Source of the DNA: Rhizobium sp. NRK18
GTDB lineage: Bacteria > Pseudomonadota > Alphaproteobacteria > Rhizobiales > Rhizobiaceae
Assembly (NCBI RefSeq): GCF_024385575.1
Contig: NZ_JANFMV010000001.1
Coordinates: forward strand, 1,641,681 to 1,705,680
Length of the DNA stretch: 64,000 nt
Reading direction: 5' to 3'
In this document: piece after piece, positions 28,011-38,076 of the stretch
Numbering within the stretch: position 1 is the first letter of the stretch
Layout of the letters: each line of letters begins with the position of its first letter
Notes under the pieces: generated by a model
Told to the model about the DNA's origin: nothing
The model's database searches: none
The model's input: the letters and a program-made list of their open reading frames with translations, nothing else
Program-made: the position numbers and the translations under genes

Positions 28011-29422
28011 AAATGCCGCAGGCCATCGGCCTCGTACACTTCGTCGGCATCGGTGGCATCGGCATGAGCGGCATTGCCGAAGTGTTGCACAATCTCGGCC
28101 ACAAGGTTCAGGGGTCCGACCAGAACGACAGCGCCAACGTGCAGCGTCTGCGTGACAAGGGCATCGAAGTGTTCATCGGCCACAAGGCGGAGAACCTCGG
28201 CGATGCCGAAGTCGTGGTCGTTTCGACCGCCATCAAGAAGAACAATCCGGAGCTCATCGCCGCGCGCGAGAAATCGCTGCCGATCGTCCGCCGGGCGGAG
28301 ATGCTGGCCGAGCTGATGCGTTTCCGCAATGCGATCGCCATTGGCGGCACTCACGGCAAGACGACGACGACTTCGATGGTCGCCACGCTTCTCGAAGCCG
28401 GCAACCTCGATCCGACCGTCATCAATGGCGGTATCATCAACGCCTACGGCACCAATGCGCGCATGGGCGAGGGCGAGTGGATGGTGGTGGAGGCCGACGA
28501 GAGCGACGGCACCTTCCTGAAACTTCCGGCCGATGTCGCCGTCGTGACCAACATCGATCCCGAGCATCTTGACCATTACGGATCCTTCGATGCCGTGCGC
28601 GCCGCCTTCCGGCAGTTCGTCGAGAACGTGCCTTTCTACGGTTTCGGCGTCATGTGTCTGGATCATCCGGAAGTGCAGGCGCTGGTCGCCCGCATCGAAG
28701 ACCGCAAGGTCATCACCTATGGTGAAAACCCGCAGGCCGACGTGCGCTTCATGAACGTGCGCACCGAAGGCGCGCGTGCGATCTTCGACGTGGTCATCCG
28801 TCGTCGGCGCACGGGACGCATCTTCGAATTCAAGGATCTTGTCCTGCCCATGCCCGGGCGGCACAACGTGTCGAACGCCACGGCTGCGATTGCCGTTGCC
28901 AACCGGCTCGGCATTTCGGAAGAGGACATCAAGAAGGGGCTCGCCTCCTTCGGCGGCGTCAAGCGGCGCTTTACGCCTGTGGGCGAATGGAACGGCGTTC
29001 ACATCTTCGACGACTACGGCCATCACCCGGTCGAGATCAAGGCGGTCCTGCGCGCCGCGCGCGATGCATGCCCCAACCGAATCATCGCCATCCACCAGCC
29101 GCATCGCTATTCTCGCCTGTCGAGCCTGTTCGATGATTTTTCGGCCTGTTTCAACGATGCCGACAGCATCCTGATCGCGCCGGTCTATGCGGCCGGCGAG
29201 GATCCGATCGAGGGTGCCGACGGCGAAGCGCTGGTCTCGGCGATCCGTGCCGGCGGGCACCGCGATGCGCGTTACGTTGCGACGCCGGCGGACATCGCCC
29301 CGATCGTCGCCGAGCTTGCCCGGCCGGGCGACTACGTCGTATTTCTGGGGGCAGGAAGCATTACATACTGGGCAGCGGCGCTCGAAGGCGAACTGGCTGC
29401 TCTTCCCGGAGCTGGTGAATGA
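28007..29422 (+). CDS. murC: UDP-MurNAc:L-alanine ligase MurC
   Basis: MurC begins the stem peptide by adding L-Ala. It has 471 residues. The N-terminal dinucleotide-like loop is [18 protein letters not shown], the ATP loop is [12 protein letters not shown] (about 114-125), and [13 protein letters not shown] plus [13 protein letters not shown] are signatures. It overlaps murG and murB by 4 bases each. Confidence 0.97.
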   Translation: MKMPQAIGLVHFVGIGGIGMSGIAEVLHNLGHKVQGSDQNDSANVQRLRDKGIEVFIGHKAENLGDAEVVVVSTAIKKNNPELIAAREKSLPIVRRAEMLAELMRFRNAIAIGGTHGKTTTTSMVATLLEAGNLDPTVINGGIINAYGTNARMGEGEWMVVEADESDGTFLKLPADVAVVTNIDPEHLDHYGSFDAVRAAFRQFVENVPFYGFGVMCLDHPEVQALVARIEDRKVITYGENPQADVRFMNVRTEGARAIFDVVIRRRRTGRIFEFKDLVLPMPGRHNVSNATAAIAVANRLGISEEDIKKGLASFGGVKRRFTPVGEWNGVHIFDDYGHHPVEIKAVLRAARDACPNRIIAIHQPHRYSRLSSLFDDFSACFNDADSILIAPVYAAGEDPIEGADGEALVSAIRAGGHRDARYVATPADIAPIVAELARPGDYVVFLGAGSITYWAAALEGELAALPGAGE

Positions 29423-30381
29423 AGACTGTAGATGGTGAAAAGCTGCTCGCCTCGCTTGGCGACAGCGTGAATGGGTTGAAGGGCAGGCTGACGCCGAATG
29501 CGCCGATGGACCGCGTGACCTGGTTCCGTGCCGGCGGCTTTGCCGAACTGATGTTCCAGCCGCATGATGTCGAAGATCTCTCGGCGTTTCTGAAGAGCCT
29601 TTCGGATGACGTGCCGGTGACGATCATCGGCGTGGGGTCGAACCTTCTGGTGCGCGACGGCGGCATTCCGGGCGTTGTCATCCGGCTGTCTGCGAAGGGG
29701 TTCGGATCGGTGGATCTCGCCGGCGACAACCGCATCCGTGCCGGCGCAATCTGCCCGGACAAGAACATCGCCGCCATGGCGCTCGACAATGGCATTGGCG
29801 GCTTTGCGTTCTATTACGGTATTCCTGGCGCAATCGGCGGTGCCGTGCGCATGAATGCCGGCGCCAATGGCTCGGAAACGCGCGAGCGTCTGGTCGAGGT
29901 CGAAGCCGTCGACCGCAAGGGCAATCCGGTCCGGCTTACCAATGCCGACATGGGCTACAGCTACCGCCACTCGGAAGCGCCGGCCGACCTGATCTTCACG
30001 TTTGCGACCTTCGAGGGCTATGCGGAAGACAAGGCGAAGATTCGCGCCGACATGGACGCCGTTCGCGAGCATCGCGAAACCGTACAGCCGGTTCGCGAAA
30101 AGACCGGCGGCTCGACGTTCAAGAACCCGCCCGGCCATTCCGCCTGGAAACTGATCGACGAGGCGGGCTGCCGCGGTCTCGTTTATGGCGGCGCGCAGAT
30201 GTCGTCGCTGCACTGCAATTTCATGATCAATACGGGGCAGGCGACCGCCTACGATCTCGAAAGCCTCGGCGAGACCGTGCGCCGCCGGGTCTACGAGAAT
30301 TCGGGCATTCTGCTGGAATGGGAGATCAAGCGGATCGGCAATTTCATGCCGGGACGCGAGGTTGAAATCTTTACCCCGTAG
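29419..30381 (+). CDS. murB: UDP-N-acetylenolpyruvoylglucosamine reductase MurB
   Basis: MurB is the flavoenzyme that reduces enolpyruvyl-UDP-GlcNAc to UDP-MurNAc. It has 320 residues. The FAD-binding portion carries [31 protein letters not shown] and [19 protein letters not shown]. It is the last gene of the first dcw block; a terminator hairpin follows 27 bases after the stop. Confidence 0.97.
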   Translation: MKTVDGEKLLASLGDSVNGLKGRLTPNAPMDRVTWFRAGGFAELMFQPHDVEDLSAFLKSLSDDVPVTIIGVGSNLLVRDGGIPGVVIRLSAKGFGSVDLAGDNRIRAGAICPDKNIAAMALDNGIGGFAFYYGIPGAIGGAVRMNAGANGSETRERLVEVEAVDRKGNPVRLTNADMGYSYRHSEAPADLIFTFATFEGYAEDKAKIRADMDAVREHRETVQPVREKTGGSTFKNPPGHSAWKLIDEAGCRGLVYGGAQMSSLHCNFMINTGQATAYDLESLGETVRRRVYENSGILLEWEIKRIGNFMPGREVEIFTP

Positions 30382-30407
30382 GCCTCGAATTCGTTAATCC
30401 GATCGTT

Positions 30408-30447
30408 AACACCCCTGTCTGCCAGCCGGATCAGGGGTGTTTCTTTT
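30408..30447 (+). terminator. Intrinsic terminator after murB
   Basis: A 10-bp stem, AACACCCCTG with CAGGGGTGTT (30408-30417 with 30432-30441), is followed by TTCTTTTCG. It splits the dcw cluster into a murB-ending block and a ddl-ftsQAZ block. Confidence 0.75.
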
Positions 30448-30694
30448 CGTGCTCATGTCTTGAGTCTCTTTTGCCATGCAAGTGTCTGATTTGTATGAGA
30501 GAGGCGGTACTGAACCGACCTATTGCGGAGGATGAATTTCCTCAATCGCTACATCAGTTAACGAAAGTAAACGCAATATTAACCATAATGGTTTTGAAGT
30601 GGGTTTCAGGCGATTGCCGTTAACCGATTCACGAAGCCGCCAGTCTGACGCAAGCGTCGGCGCATAGGTTGAGAAGTCTAGTTTGGGGGTATTT
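30448..30694. promoter_or_regulatory. Intergenic region expected to hold the ddl-ftsQA promoter
   Basis: No gene is visible. The stretch is AT-rich for this genome and contains several TTAAC motifs (30558, 30579, 30620) and a 13-base palindrome (AACCAT, A, ATGGTT) near 30581-30593. Because a terminator precedes it and ddl follows, a promoter should be here, but no pair of -35 and -10 boxes can be fixed by eye. Confidence 0.4.
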
Positions 30695-31621
30695 ATGAGT
30701 GCCAAGCACGTGGCTGTCCTGATGGGAGGGTTTTCCTCCGAAAGGCCCGTTAGCCTTTCTTCGGGCAACGCCTGCGCGGATGCGCTCGAGCAGGTGGGAT
30801 ATCGCGTCACACGCGTCGATGTCGACCGCAACGTCTCCTCCGTTCTTGCCGAACTCAAGCCCGATGTCGCCTTCAATGCGCTTCACGGTCCATTCGGCGA
30901 GGATGGCACCATCCAGGGTGTGCTCGAATACCTGCAGATTCCCTACACTCATTCCGGCGTGCTTGCCTCGGCGCTGGCCATGGACAAGCAGCAGGCGAAA
31001 TGCGTGGCGATGGCGCACGGCATTCCGGTCGCGCCGGCCCGCGTGATGAACCGCTTCGAGATCGGCGAAAAGCATCCGATCGAGCCGCCTTATGTGGTCA
31101 AGCCGGTCACGGAAGGTTCGTCCTTCGGTGTCGTCATCGTCAAGGAAGACCAGTCGCATCCGCCGCAGTTCCTGGCCTCATCGGAGTGGAAGTACGGCGA
31201 CCGCGTCATGGTCGAGCGTTACATTCCCGGACGGGAATTGACCTGTGGCGTCATGGGTGACGAGGCGCTCTGCGTGACGGAAGTATTGCCGCAGGGCAAC
31301 ACATTTTATGATTACGAGTCGAAGTATGCGCCGGGTGGATCAAAACATGTCCTTCCGGCGGAAATTTCACCGATTATTTACCAAAAAATACAAACACTGG
31401 CTCTCCAGGCGCATCGTGCCATCGGGTGTCGCGGCGTCAGCCGCTCGGACTTCCGGTTCGACGATAGCGCTGGTGGGGAAGGTGAGATTATCTGGCTGGA
31501 AGTGAACACGCAGCCCGGCATGACCGCGACCTCGCTCGTACCGGAAATGGCCCAGCACAAGGGTCTTTCCTTTGGTGAATTTCTCCGTTGGATGGTGGAG
31601 GACGCGTCGTGCCTGCGTTGA
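30695..31621 (+). CDS. ddl: D-alanine--D-alanine ligase
   Basis: This ATP-grasp enzyme makes the D-Ala-D-Ala dipeptide used by MurF. It has 308 residues. [17 protein letters not shown] is the N-terminal signature, [16 protein letters not shown] follows, and the C-terminal catalytic part includes GVSRSDFRF and [18 protein letters not shown]. The start ATG 30695 has GGGGGT close upstream. The ftsQ start lies inside its 3' end. Confidence 0.96.
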   Translation: MSAKHVAVLMGGFSSERPVSLSSGNACADALEQVGYRVTRVDVDRNVSSVLAELKPDVAFNALHGPFGEDGTIQGVLEYLQIPYTHSGVLASALAMDKQQAKCVAMAHGIPVAPARVMNRFEIGEKHPIEPPYVVKPVTEGSSFGVVIVKEDQSHPPQFLASSEWKYGDRVMVERYIPGRELTCGVMGDEALCVTEVLPQGNTFYDYESKYAPGGSKHVLPAEISPIIYQKIQTLALQAHRAIGCRGVSRSDFRFDDSAGGEGEIIWLEVNTQPGMTATSLVPEMAQHKGLSFGEFLRWMVEDASCLR

Positions 31622-32541
31622 AGCTGCAAAGTCTGAAGAGACAATCGGGGCGGGAGCCTGTCGCTCCTGTGTCGCAGCAGAAGGTGATGGTTCTGCCGCG
31701 TCCGGTTCGGCGCGTGGTTCGCTTCATGTCGAGCCTCGCCGGTGGACGGGTGCATATTCCGGAGCACGTCGGAACCGTCTCGGCGATCGCATTTCTCGCC
31801 TCTGTCGGCATCTACGGCATGGTCCTGGGTGGACATGCGGATGCCGTTGCCCAGGCGACGACGACCGCGGCCGGCTTCGCCATCGAGGACGTCAAGGTCT
31901 CCGGCAACGTCCAGACGTCCGAGATCGAGATCCTGCAGGTGCTTGGCCTTGACGGCGCAACCTCGTTGATGGCGCTGAACGCCGAGGCGGCAAAGAGCAA
32001 TCTCGAGAAGCTGCCCTGGGTCGAGAAGGCCGAGGTCCGCAAAATCTATCCCAAGACCGTCGATGTTCGGCTGGTCGAGCGTCAGGCCTATGCCATCTGG
32101 CAGCACGGTTCGGATCTCTCCCTGATCGAGAAGAGCGGTTCCGTCATTGCGCCGCTCAAGGATGGCAAGTTCGTCAACCTTCCGCTGCTCGTCGGTCGTG
32201 ATGCCGAAGTGGCCGCCCGCGAATTCGACGCGGATTTCGCAGCCTGGCCCGACGTCAAGGCGCGGGTGAGGGCCTATGTTCGCGTCGGCGGTCGTCGCTG
32301 GGATCTCTATCTCAACAACGGCGTCATCGTGAAGCTGCCGGACGAAGGCATCGATCAGGCGCTCGCCGAGCTCTCCGACATGGAGCGGACGCAGCAGCTG
32401 CTCGAGCGTGAAATCACTTCGGTCGACTTCCGTCTTGCCGACCGGACCACCATCGAACTCACCCCGGATGCCGCCAAGCGCCGCGATGCGGCCGTTGCAG
32501 TGCGCCTCAAAGAACTGAAGAAAGCGGAGCGGCAGATATGA
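31609..32541 (+). CDS. ftsQ: Cell division protein FtsQ
   Basis: FtsQ is a bitopic divisome scaffold of 310 residues. A basic cytoplasmic segment is followed by a membrane helix ([19 protein letters not shown]), a POTRA domain starting [11 protein letters not shown] and continuing [30 protein letters not shown], then the FtsQ-type C-terminal domain. GTG at 31609 is chosen because GGAGG lies 8 bases before it. It overlaps ddl by 13 bases and ftsA by 4. Confidence 0.94.
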   Translation: MPALKLQSLKRQSGREPVAPVSQQKVMVLPRPVRRVVRFMSSLAGGRVHIPEHVGTVSAIAFLASVGIYGMVLGGHADAVAQATTTAAGFAIEDVKVSGNVQTSEIEILQVLGLDGATSLMALNAEAAKSNLEKLPWVEKAEVRKIYPKTVDVRLVERQAYAIWQHGSDLSLIEKSGSVIAPLKDGKFVNLPLLVGRDAEVAAREFDADFAAWPDVKARVRAYVRVGGRRWDLYLNNGVIVKLPDEGIDQALAELSDMERTQQLLEREITSVDFRLADRTTIELTPDAAKRRDAAVAVRLKELKKAERQI

Positions 32542-33869
32542 GCCTTTTCGGGTCACAGAGTTTTGGCCTGCCTCGCATGAAGCCGCTTTCGCTGAAGCGC
32601 TCCCATGTCGTGTCCGTGCTCGACATCGGTTCGACGAAGGTCGTCTGCATGATCGGCCGGCTGACGCCGCGCCAGGAAAGTGAGATCCTTCCGGGCCGCA
32701 CGCACAGCATCGAAATCATCGGCATCGGCCACCAGCGCTCGCGTGGTGTAAAGACCGGCGTCATCGTCGATCTGGACGCGCTGGAAAACGTCGTCCGTCT
32801 CGCCGTCGATTCGGCCGAGCGCATGGCCGGCCTCACGGTCGACAGCCTGATCGTCAACGTATCGGCCGGTCGTCTTGCCAGCGAGATCTACACCGCGACC
32901 GTCGATCTCGGCGGCCAGGAAGTCGTCGAGAACGACCTTCGCAAGGTCCTGTCGCTGGCGGCCCAGCAGTCGATGCGCCAGGAGCGCACCGTGCTGCATT
33001 CGATCCCGGCCGGTTTCACGCTCGACGGCGAGCGCGGCATCCGCGATCCGCTGGCCATGTACGGCGACCTGCTCGGCGTCGACATGCATGTGGTGACCGC
33101 CGAAGTGCCGTCGCTGAAGAACCTGGAGCTTGCCGTCAATCGCGCCCACCTGTCGGTCGAGGCGATGGTTGCAACGCCTTATGCCAGCGGTCTTGCCTCT
33201 CTCGTTGACGACGAGATCGAGCTCGGCTGCGCCTCCATCGACATGGGGGGCGGCACGACGACGATTTCCGTCTTCGCCGAAGGCAAGCTGGTGCACACCG
33301 ACGCCATCAGCCTTGGCGGCCACCATGTCACAACCGATCTAGCGCGCGGGCTTTCCTGCCGCATCGACGATGCCGAACGCCTGAAGGCGGTGCATGCGAC
33401 GGCTCTGCCGGCAGGTGCCGACGATGGCGACGTCATAACCATTCCGCCGATTGGCGACGATGACCGTGATCTTCCCACCCACGTGCCGCGCGCGCTGGTG
33501 TCCCGCATTGTCCGGGCCCGCGTCGAGGAAACGCTGGAACTGATCCGGGACCGCATCCAGCGTTCGGGTTTCTCCCCGATCGTTGGCAAGCGGGTCGTGC
33601 TGACCGGCGGCGCAAGCCAGCTGACCGGCCTGCCGGAAGTTGCACGGCGCATCCTCGCCCGCAACGTCCGCGTCGGTCGTCCGATGGGTGTCTCCGGGCT
33701 GCCGACGGCGGCCAAGGGACCGGCCTTCTCCACTGCGGTCGGATTGATGATCTATCCGCAGGCAGCCGGTCAGGAAGCCCACGCGTCAGGTGGCGGTCTT
33801 CTGTCCTCCCTGTCCGGCGGCAACGGCCGTCTGGCGCGGATGGGACAGTGGCTGAAAGAGAGTTTTTAA
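32538..33869 (+). CDS. ftsA: Cell division protein FtsA
   Basis: FtsA is an actin-fold ATPase that tethers FtsZ to the membrane. It has 443 residues. The N-terminal phosphate loop is SVLDIGSTKVVCMIG; the SHS2 domain begins near VNVSAGRLASE; the second phosphate motif is SIDMGGGTTTISVF. The last residues (GRLARMGQWLKESF) form the amphipathic membrane-targeting helix. A 60-bp gap leads to ftsZ, with AGAAGGA as its RBS. Confidence 0.97.
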   Translation: MSLFGSQSFGLPRMKPLSLKRSHVVSVLDIGSTKVVCMIGRLTPRQESEILPGRTHSIEIIGIGHQRSRGVKTGVIVDLDALENVVRLAVDSAERMAGLTVDSLIVNVSAGRLASEIYTATVDLGGQEVVENDLRKVLSLAAQQSMRQERTVLHSIPAGFTLDGERGIRDPLAMYGDLLGVDMHVVTAEVPSLKNLELAVNRAHLSVEAMVATPYASGLASLVDDEIELGCASIDMGGGTTTISVFAEGKLVHTDAISLGGHHVTTDLARGLSCRIDDAERLKAVHATALPAGADDGDVITIPPIGDDDRDLPTHVPRALVSRIVRARVEETLELIRDRIQRSGFSPIVGKRVVLTGGASQLTGLPEVARRILARNVRVGRPMGVSGLPTAAKGPAFSTAVGLMIYPQAAGQEAHASGGGLLSSLSGGNGRLARMGQWLKESF

Positions 33870-33929
33870 CGGAACACAAGGAATTGGCCGGCGTGGCGAT
33901 GCGGCCATAATCGAGAAGGAACTGGGTAC

Positions 33930-35696
33930 ATGACTATCAAGCTGCAGAAGCCAGACATTACGGAGCTGAAGCCCCGCATCACCGTATTCGGTGTCGGTGG
34001 CGGTGGCGGAAACGCCGTCAACAACATGATCACCGCCGGCCTCCAGGGCGTCGACTTCGTTGTCGCCAACACGGATGCCCAGGCGCTGATGATGTCCAAG
34101 GCCGAACGCATCATCCAGCTCGGCGTACAGGTCACCGAAGGTCTCGGTGCCGGTTCCCAGCCGGAAGTCGGCCGCGCAGCCGCTGAAGAATGCATCGACG
34201 AGATCGTCGATCACCTGAACGGCACCCACATGTGCTTCGTCACCGCCGGCATGGGCGGCGGCACCGGCACGGGTGCAGCTCCGGTCGTGGCCCAGGCCGC
34301 CCGCAACAAAGGCATCCTGACCGTCGGCGTCGTCACCAAGCCGTTCCACTTCGAAGGCGCGCGCCGCATGCGTCTCGCCGAGATGGGCATCGAGGAACTT
34401 CAGAAGTCGGTCGACACGCTGATCGTCATTCCGAACCAGAACCTCTTCCGTATCGCCAACGACAAGACCACGTTCGCCGACGCCTTCGCGATGGCCGACC
34501 AGGTTCTGTACTCGGGCGTCGCCTGCATCACCGACCTCATGGTCAAGGAAGGCCTGATCAACCTCGACTTCGCCGACGTCCGCTCGGTCATGCGCGAGAT
34601 GGGCCGTGCAATGATGGGCACCGGCGAGGCATCCGGCGAAGGCCGTGCAATGGCTGCAGCCGAAGCCGCAATCGCCAACCCGCTGCTTGACGAAACCTCG
34701 ATGAAGGGCGCTCAGGGCCTGCTGATCTCGATCACCGGCGGTCGCGACATGACCCTCTTCGAAGTCGACGAGGCTGCAACCCGCATTCGCGAAGAAGTCG
34801 ATCCGGACGCCAACATCATCCTCGGCGCGACCTTCGACGAATCGCTGGAAGGCATCATCCGCGTGTCGGTCGTCGCCACCGGCATCGACCGCGAGATCAA
34901 CCAGGCCTATCAGCAGGAAATCGCTTCCCGCCCGATCGTCCGCCCGGCTGCCAAGCCGCAAATGATGCAGCAGCCGGCTCCGGCGGCTCCGGTTCAGCAG
35001 AAGCCTGCCGATCCGATCGCCGACACGATCCGTTCTGCCGAAGCCGAGATGGAACGCGAGCTCGAGATCGCCAACCGTCATCATCAGGCTTCTCAGGAAG
35101 AAAGGCAGGTCGTCCAGCAGGACGAGACCTTTCGCCCCCAGAGCAAGCTATTTGTAGGCGCAGCACCCGTCGCTGAAGCGCCGCAGCCGGCTCCGGTCCG
35201 TCCGATGCCGCAGCCCCAGCCGCAGCCGATGGCTGCAGCTCCGGCACCGGCACCTGTCATGCCGCGGGCTCCGGCACCGGCACCTGTCGCTCCGCAGCCG
35301 ACGCTGCGCAGCGAGCCGTCCATGAACCAGATGGTCGAACCGGTCCGCATGCCGAAGGTCGAGGATTTTCCGCCGGTCCTGAAGGCTGAGATCGAACATC
35401 GTGCGCACACCATCCATGCGCCCGACGCCGACGAACGCGGTCCGATGGGTCTTCTGAAGAAGATCACCAGCTCGCTGTCGCGTCGTGACGAAGAGGACGA
35501 TGCACGGGCAGAGGCTCCGGCTCCGGCCGCACAGCCCTCGGTCCAGCAGCGCCGCGCGCTTTCGCCGGAGGCAAGCCTCTACGCACCGCGTCGCGGCCAG
35601 CTCGACGATCACGGCCGTGCGGCTCCGCAGTCCAGCGCGTCTCGCGACGACGATCACCTGGAAATCCCGGCCTTCCTTCGCCGGCAGTCCAACTAA
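33930..35696 (+). CDS. ftsZ: Cell division GTPase FtsZ, long-linker form
   Basis: FtsZ is a tubulin homologue that forms the Z ring. At 588 residues it is much longer than the E. coli protein (383), as in Rhizobiaceae. GTP-binding motifs are [13 protein letters not shown] (about 20) and [13 protein letters not shown] (about 107-119). The globular part ends near residue 320. A linker of about 250 residues rich in Pro, Ala and Gln follows ([17 protein letters not shown]). The conserved C-terminal peptide [12 protein letters not shown] binds FtsA and other partners. A strong terminator lies downstream. Confidence 0.98.
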   Translation: MTIKLQKPDITELKPRITVFGVGGGGGNAVNNMITAGLQGVDFVVANTDAQALMMSKAERIIQLGVQVTEGLGAGSQPEVGRAAAEECIDEIVDHLNGTHMCFVTAGMGGGTGTGAAPVVAQAARNKGILTVGVVTKPFHFEGARRMRLAEMGIEELQKSVDTLIVIPNQNLFRIANDKTTFADAFAMADQVLYSGVACITDLMVKEGLINLDFADVRSVMREMGRAMMGTGEASGEGRAMAAAEAAIANPLLDETSMKGAQGLLISITGGRDMTLFEVDEAATRIREEVDPDANIILGATFDESLEGIIRVSVVATGIDREINQAYQQEIASRPIVRPAAKPQMMQQPAPAAPVQQKPADPIADTIRSAEAEMERELEIANRHHQASQEERQVVQQDETFRPQSKLFVGAAPVAEAPQPAPVRPMPQPQPQPMAAAPAPAPVMPRAPAPAPVAPQPTLRSEPSMNQMVEPVRMPKVEDFPPVLKAEIEHRAHTIHAPDADERGPMGLLKKITSSLSRRDEEDDARAEAPAPAAQPSVQQRRALSPEASLYAPRRGQLDDHGRAAPQSSASRDDDHLEIPAFLRRQSN

Positions 35697-35722
35697 CACC
35701 GAGTGATTCCTGATCGGTATCG

Positions 35723-35758
35723 ATGGCCCGGGCAGACATGCCCGGGCCATCTTGTTTC
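35723..35758 (+). terminator. Intrinsic terminator after ftsZ
   Basis: A perfect 12-bp stem, ATGGCCCGGGCA with its complement (35723-35734 with 35739-35750), has a 4-base loop and is followed by CTTGTTTC. It lies 26 bases after the ftsZ stop. Confidence 0.85.
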
Positions 35759-35981
35759 AGGCCCTTGTTTTGAGACGCAATTCCGAAATTAATTCAATGG
35801 CTTGCGTTCGTAACAATTGGAAAGAAACAGTGATTTGGAATTCCCCGCGGGCGCTCGTAAACATGCACTGGGACGTGTGGGTGACGTAACGGCCGTTTGT
35901 CGGCCGAAACTCATACTTGATTTATTTCGGGGCAATAGGTGCGGGTGCCAGCTGGTCTCGGCGCTAAAAGGGTACAAGAGA

Positions 35982-36938
35982 ATGGCAATTGGCTTGCTGA
36001 GTTTTCAAACGACTGTTGCAGAGCCGGTGACGATTTCCGGAGCCGGTGTTCATTCCGGCAAGCCGGTCAGCATCACGCTCAACCCGGCCGAGGCCGGAAC
36101 CGGCGTAATCTTCCAGCGCATGCATGCCGACGGCACGTCGACGGAACTCAAGGCGGTTTCCTCGCAGGTCGGTAACACCGACTTCTGCACGGTTCTCGGT
36201 TTCTCGCCGGCCCATTCGGTCGCGACCGTAGAACATGTCATGGCTGCCATCTACGCGCTCGGCCTCGACAATGTCGTCATCGAATGCGACGGCGCCGAAA
36301 TGCCGATCATGGACGGCTCTTCGCGGATGTTCATCGAAGCCATCGAGGAAGCCGGCATCGTCAATCTTGGCGTCAAGCGCCGCTACATTCGCGTTCTGAA
36401 GCCGGTCCGCTACGAGGAAGGCCAGAGCTGGAGCGAATTTCTTCCCTATGACGGCACCCGTTTCGAAGTCGAGATCGAGTTCGACACGCCGCTGATCGGC
36501 CGCCAGAAGTGGGAAGGCAATCTGACGGCGCAGACCTTCAAGGACGAGCTGTGCGCTGCCCGCACCTTCGGTTTCATGCGCGATGTCGAACGCCTCTGGG
36601 CCGCCGGTCTGGCGCTCGGTTCCTCGCTTGAGAACTCGGTCGTCATTTCCGACGATCATACGGTCATCAATCCGGAAGGCCTGCGCTACCCGGTCGACGA
36701 GTTCGTGCGTCACAAGACGCTCGACGCCGTCGGCGATCTGGCCCTTGCCGGCGCGCAGTTCATCGGCCTCTACCGTTCCTACCGCGGCGGCCACAAGATG
36801 AATGCCAAGGCGCTGAAGGCGCTCCTCAGCGATCCGACGGCCTATGAAGTGGTCGAGACGCAGGTGCCGGCACCGACCGTTCGGGCCCGCGAAATGGTCG
36901 CGATCAACGCCCCGGAATTTGCGCCCTGGTCGGCTTGA
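35982..36938 (+). CDS. lpxC: UDP-3-O-acyl-N-acetylglucosamine deacetylase LpxC
   Basis: LpxC is the zinc deacetylase that commits UDP-GlcNAc to lipid A. It has 318 residues. The first repeat contains ISGAGVHSGKPVSITL; the zinc ligand His85 is in VEHVMAAIYALGLDN; the second HxxxD ligand pair is in RHKTLDAVGDLALAG. The start ATG 35982 has only a weak purine-rich RBS (ACAAGAG). A leader of about 220 bp after the ftsZ terminator, with CTTGAT near 35917, may carry its own promoter. Confidence 0.96.
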   Translation: MAIGLLSFQTTVAEPVTISGAGVHSGKPVSITLNPAEAGTGVIFQRMHADGTSTELKAVSSQVGNTDFCTVLGFSPAHSVATVEHVMAAIYALGLDNVVIECDGAEMPIMDGSSRMFIEAIEEAGIVNLGVKRRYIRVLKPVRYEEGQSWSEFLPYDGTRFEVEIEFDTPLIGRQKWEGNLTAQTFKDELCAARTFGFMRDVERLWAAGLALGSSLENSVVISDDHTVINPEGLRYPVDEFVRHKTLDAVGDLALAGAQFIGLYRSYRGGHKMNAKALKALLSDPTAYEVVETQVPAPTVRAREMVAINAPEFAPWSA

Positions 36939-36969
36939 TCCGGGCAGGAATTGAGAATCGCCGCGCATC

Positions 36970-36998
36970 AGGCCGCTTCCCTGGAGGCGGCCTTTTCC
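36970..36998 (+). terminator. Intrinsic terminator after lpxC
   Basis: A 7-bp stem, AGGCCGC with GCGGCCT (36970-36976 with 36987-36993), is followed by TTTCCTTG. It lies 31 bases after the lpxC stop, within the 256-bp gap before bamD. The rest of that gap shows no gene. Confidence 0.65.
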
Positions 36999-37194
36999 TT
37001 GCCCGGGACGGGGAGGGGATGCGTGAAGACGGAAATAAATCAATTCCATGGGGGAAATGGGCCGGAAGCCTGCCGCCTGCCTTAAAATTGCATTATTGCT
37101 TTCATTTAAGCGCATCTCGGTCTAGAAACGCCATCGGTCTCATGCGCCAGACAGTACGCCGCTTGTTTCGATGCGGCACAAACGGGATTGTTCG

Positions 37195-38064
37195 ATGAAG
37201 TATGTAGTGTCATCTGCCAGAAAGAATACCGTTCGGCTGGCATTGGTTTCCGCCTTGATGCTCGGCACCGGCACCCTCGTGGCGAGCTGCCAGTCCGACA
37301 AGGATATCGACATTACCAAGCTCGGCGTGCAGACCGATCCGCCGGAAGAGCTCTACAATCAGGGTCTGGCCAACATCAAGGCCGGCAACATGACCGAGGC
37401 CGGCCGCAAGTTCGACGCGATCGATCGCGAGCATCCCTTTACCGACTCGGCCCGCAAGGCGCTCGTGATGTCGACCTTCATCAAGTACCGCCAGGGCGAC
37501 TACGAGACCGCGATCCAGAGCGGCAAGCGGTACATGAAGCAGTACAGCAATTCCGACGACAGCGATTATGTCCTTTACCTGATGTGCCAGTCTGCGGCCC
37601 GGACGATCGTCGACGTGACGCAGGACCAGCGCAATGCGCAGCGCACCGTCGATATCTGCCAGGAGCTGCTCGACAACTACCCGCAGTCCCAGTACGCCGA
37701 CGAAGCGCAGAAGCAGATCCGTTATGCCCGCAACAACCTTGCCGGCAAGGAAATGCAGATCGGCCGCTACTATCTGGAGCGCAAGGAATATCTCGCCTCC
37801 ATCAACCGCTTCCGGATCGTCGTCGAGAAATACTCGAACACGAACCAGATCGAAGAGGCGCTGGCGCGTCTCGTCGAGGCCTATTACGCGATGGGCATCA
37901 CCAGCGAAGCGCAGACGGCCGCGGCAGTTCTCGGACGCAATTATCCGGATAGCCAGTGGTACGCCGACTCCTATAAGCTGTTGCAGTCGGGCGGCCTCGA
38001 GCCGCGCGAAAATGCCGGTTCCTGGATTTCGCGCGCCGGCAAGAAGCTGCTTCTCGGAACCTAA
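37195..38064 (+). CDS. bamD: Outer-membrane assembly lipoprotein BamD
   Basis: BamD is the essential lipoprotein of the BAM complex that inserts beta-barrel proteins. It has 289 residues. The signal ends in a lipobox with Cys32 (LVASC). TPR-like repeats follow (EELYNQGLANIKAGNMTEAGRKF, then KALVMSTFIKYRQGDYETAI). The start ATG 37195 has ACGGGA upstream; another ATG 8 codons earlier is less likely. recN follows after 12 bp. Confidence 0.94.
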   Translation: MKYVVSSARKNTVRLALVSALMLGTGTLVASCQSDKDIDITKLGVQTDPPEELYNQGLANIKAGNMTEAGRKFDAIDREHPFTDSARKALVMSTFIKYRQGDYETAIQSGKRYMKQYSNSDDSDYVLYLMCQSAARTIVDVTQDQRNAQRTVDICQELLDNYPQSQYADEAQKQIRYARNNLAGKEMQIGRYYLERKEYLASINRFRIVVEKYSNTNQIEEALARLVEAYYAMGITSEAQTAAAVLGRNYPDSQWYADSYKLLQSGGLEPRENAGSWISRAGKKLLLGT

Positions 38065-38076
38065 GGCATACGGTGA

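Noticed and set aside
30394..30409. TTAA-N8-TTAA, similar to a CtrA box (TTAA-N7-TTAAC), near the dcw block boundary
   Set aside because: The spacer is 8, not 7, and the right half lies in the murB terminator stem. The other TTAAC motifs downstream have no partner at the right distance.
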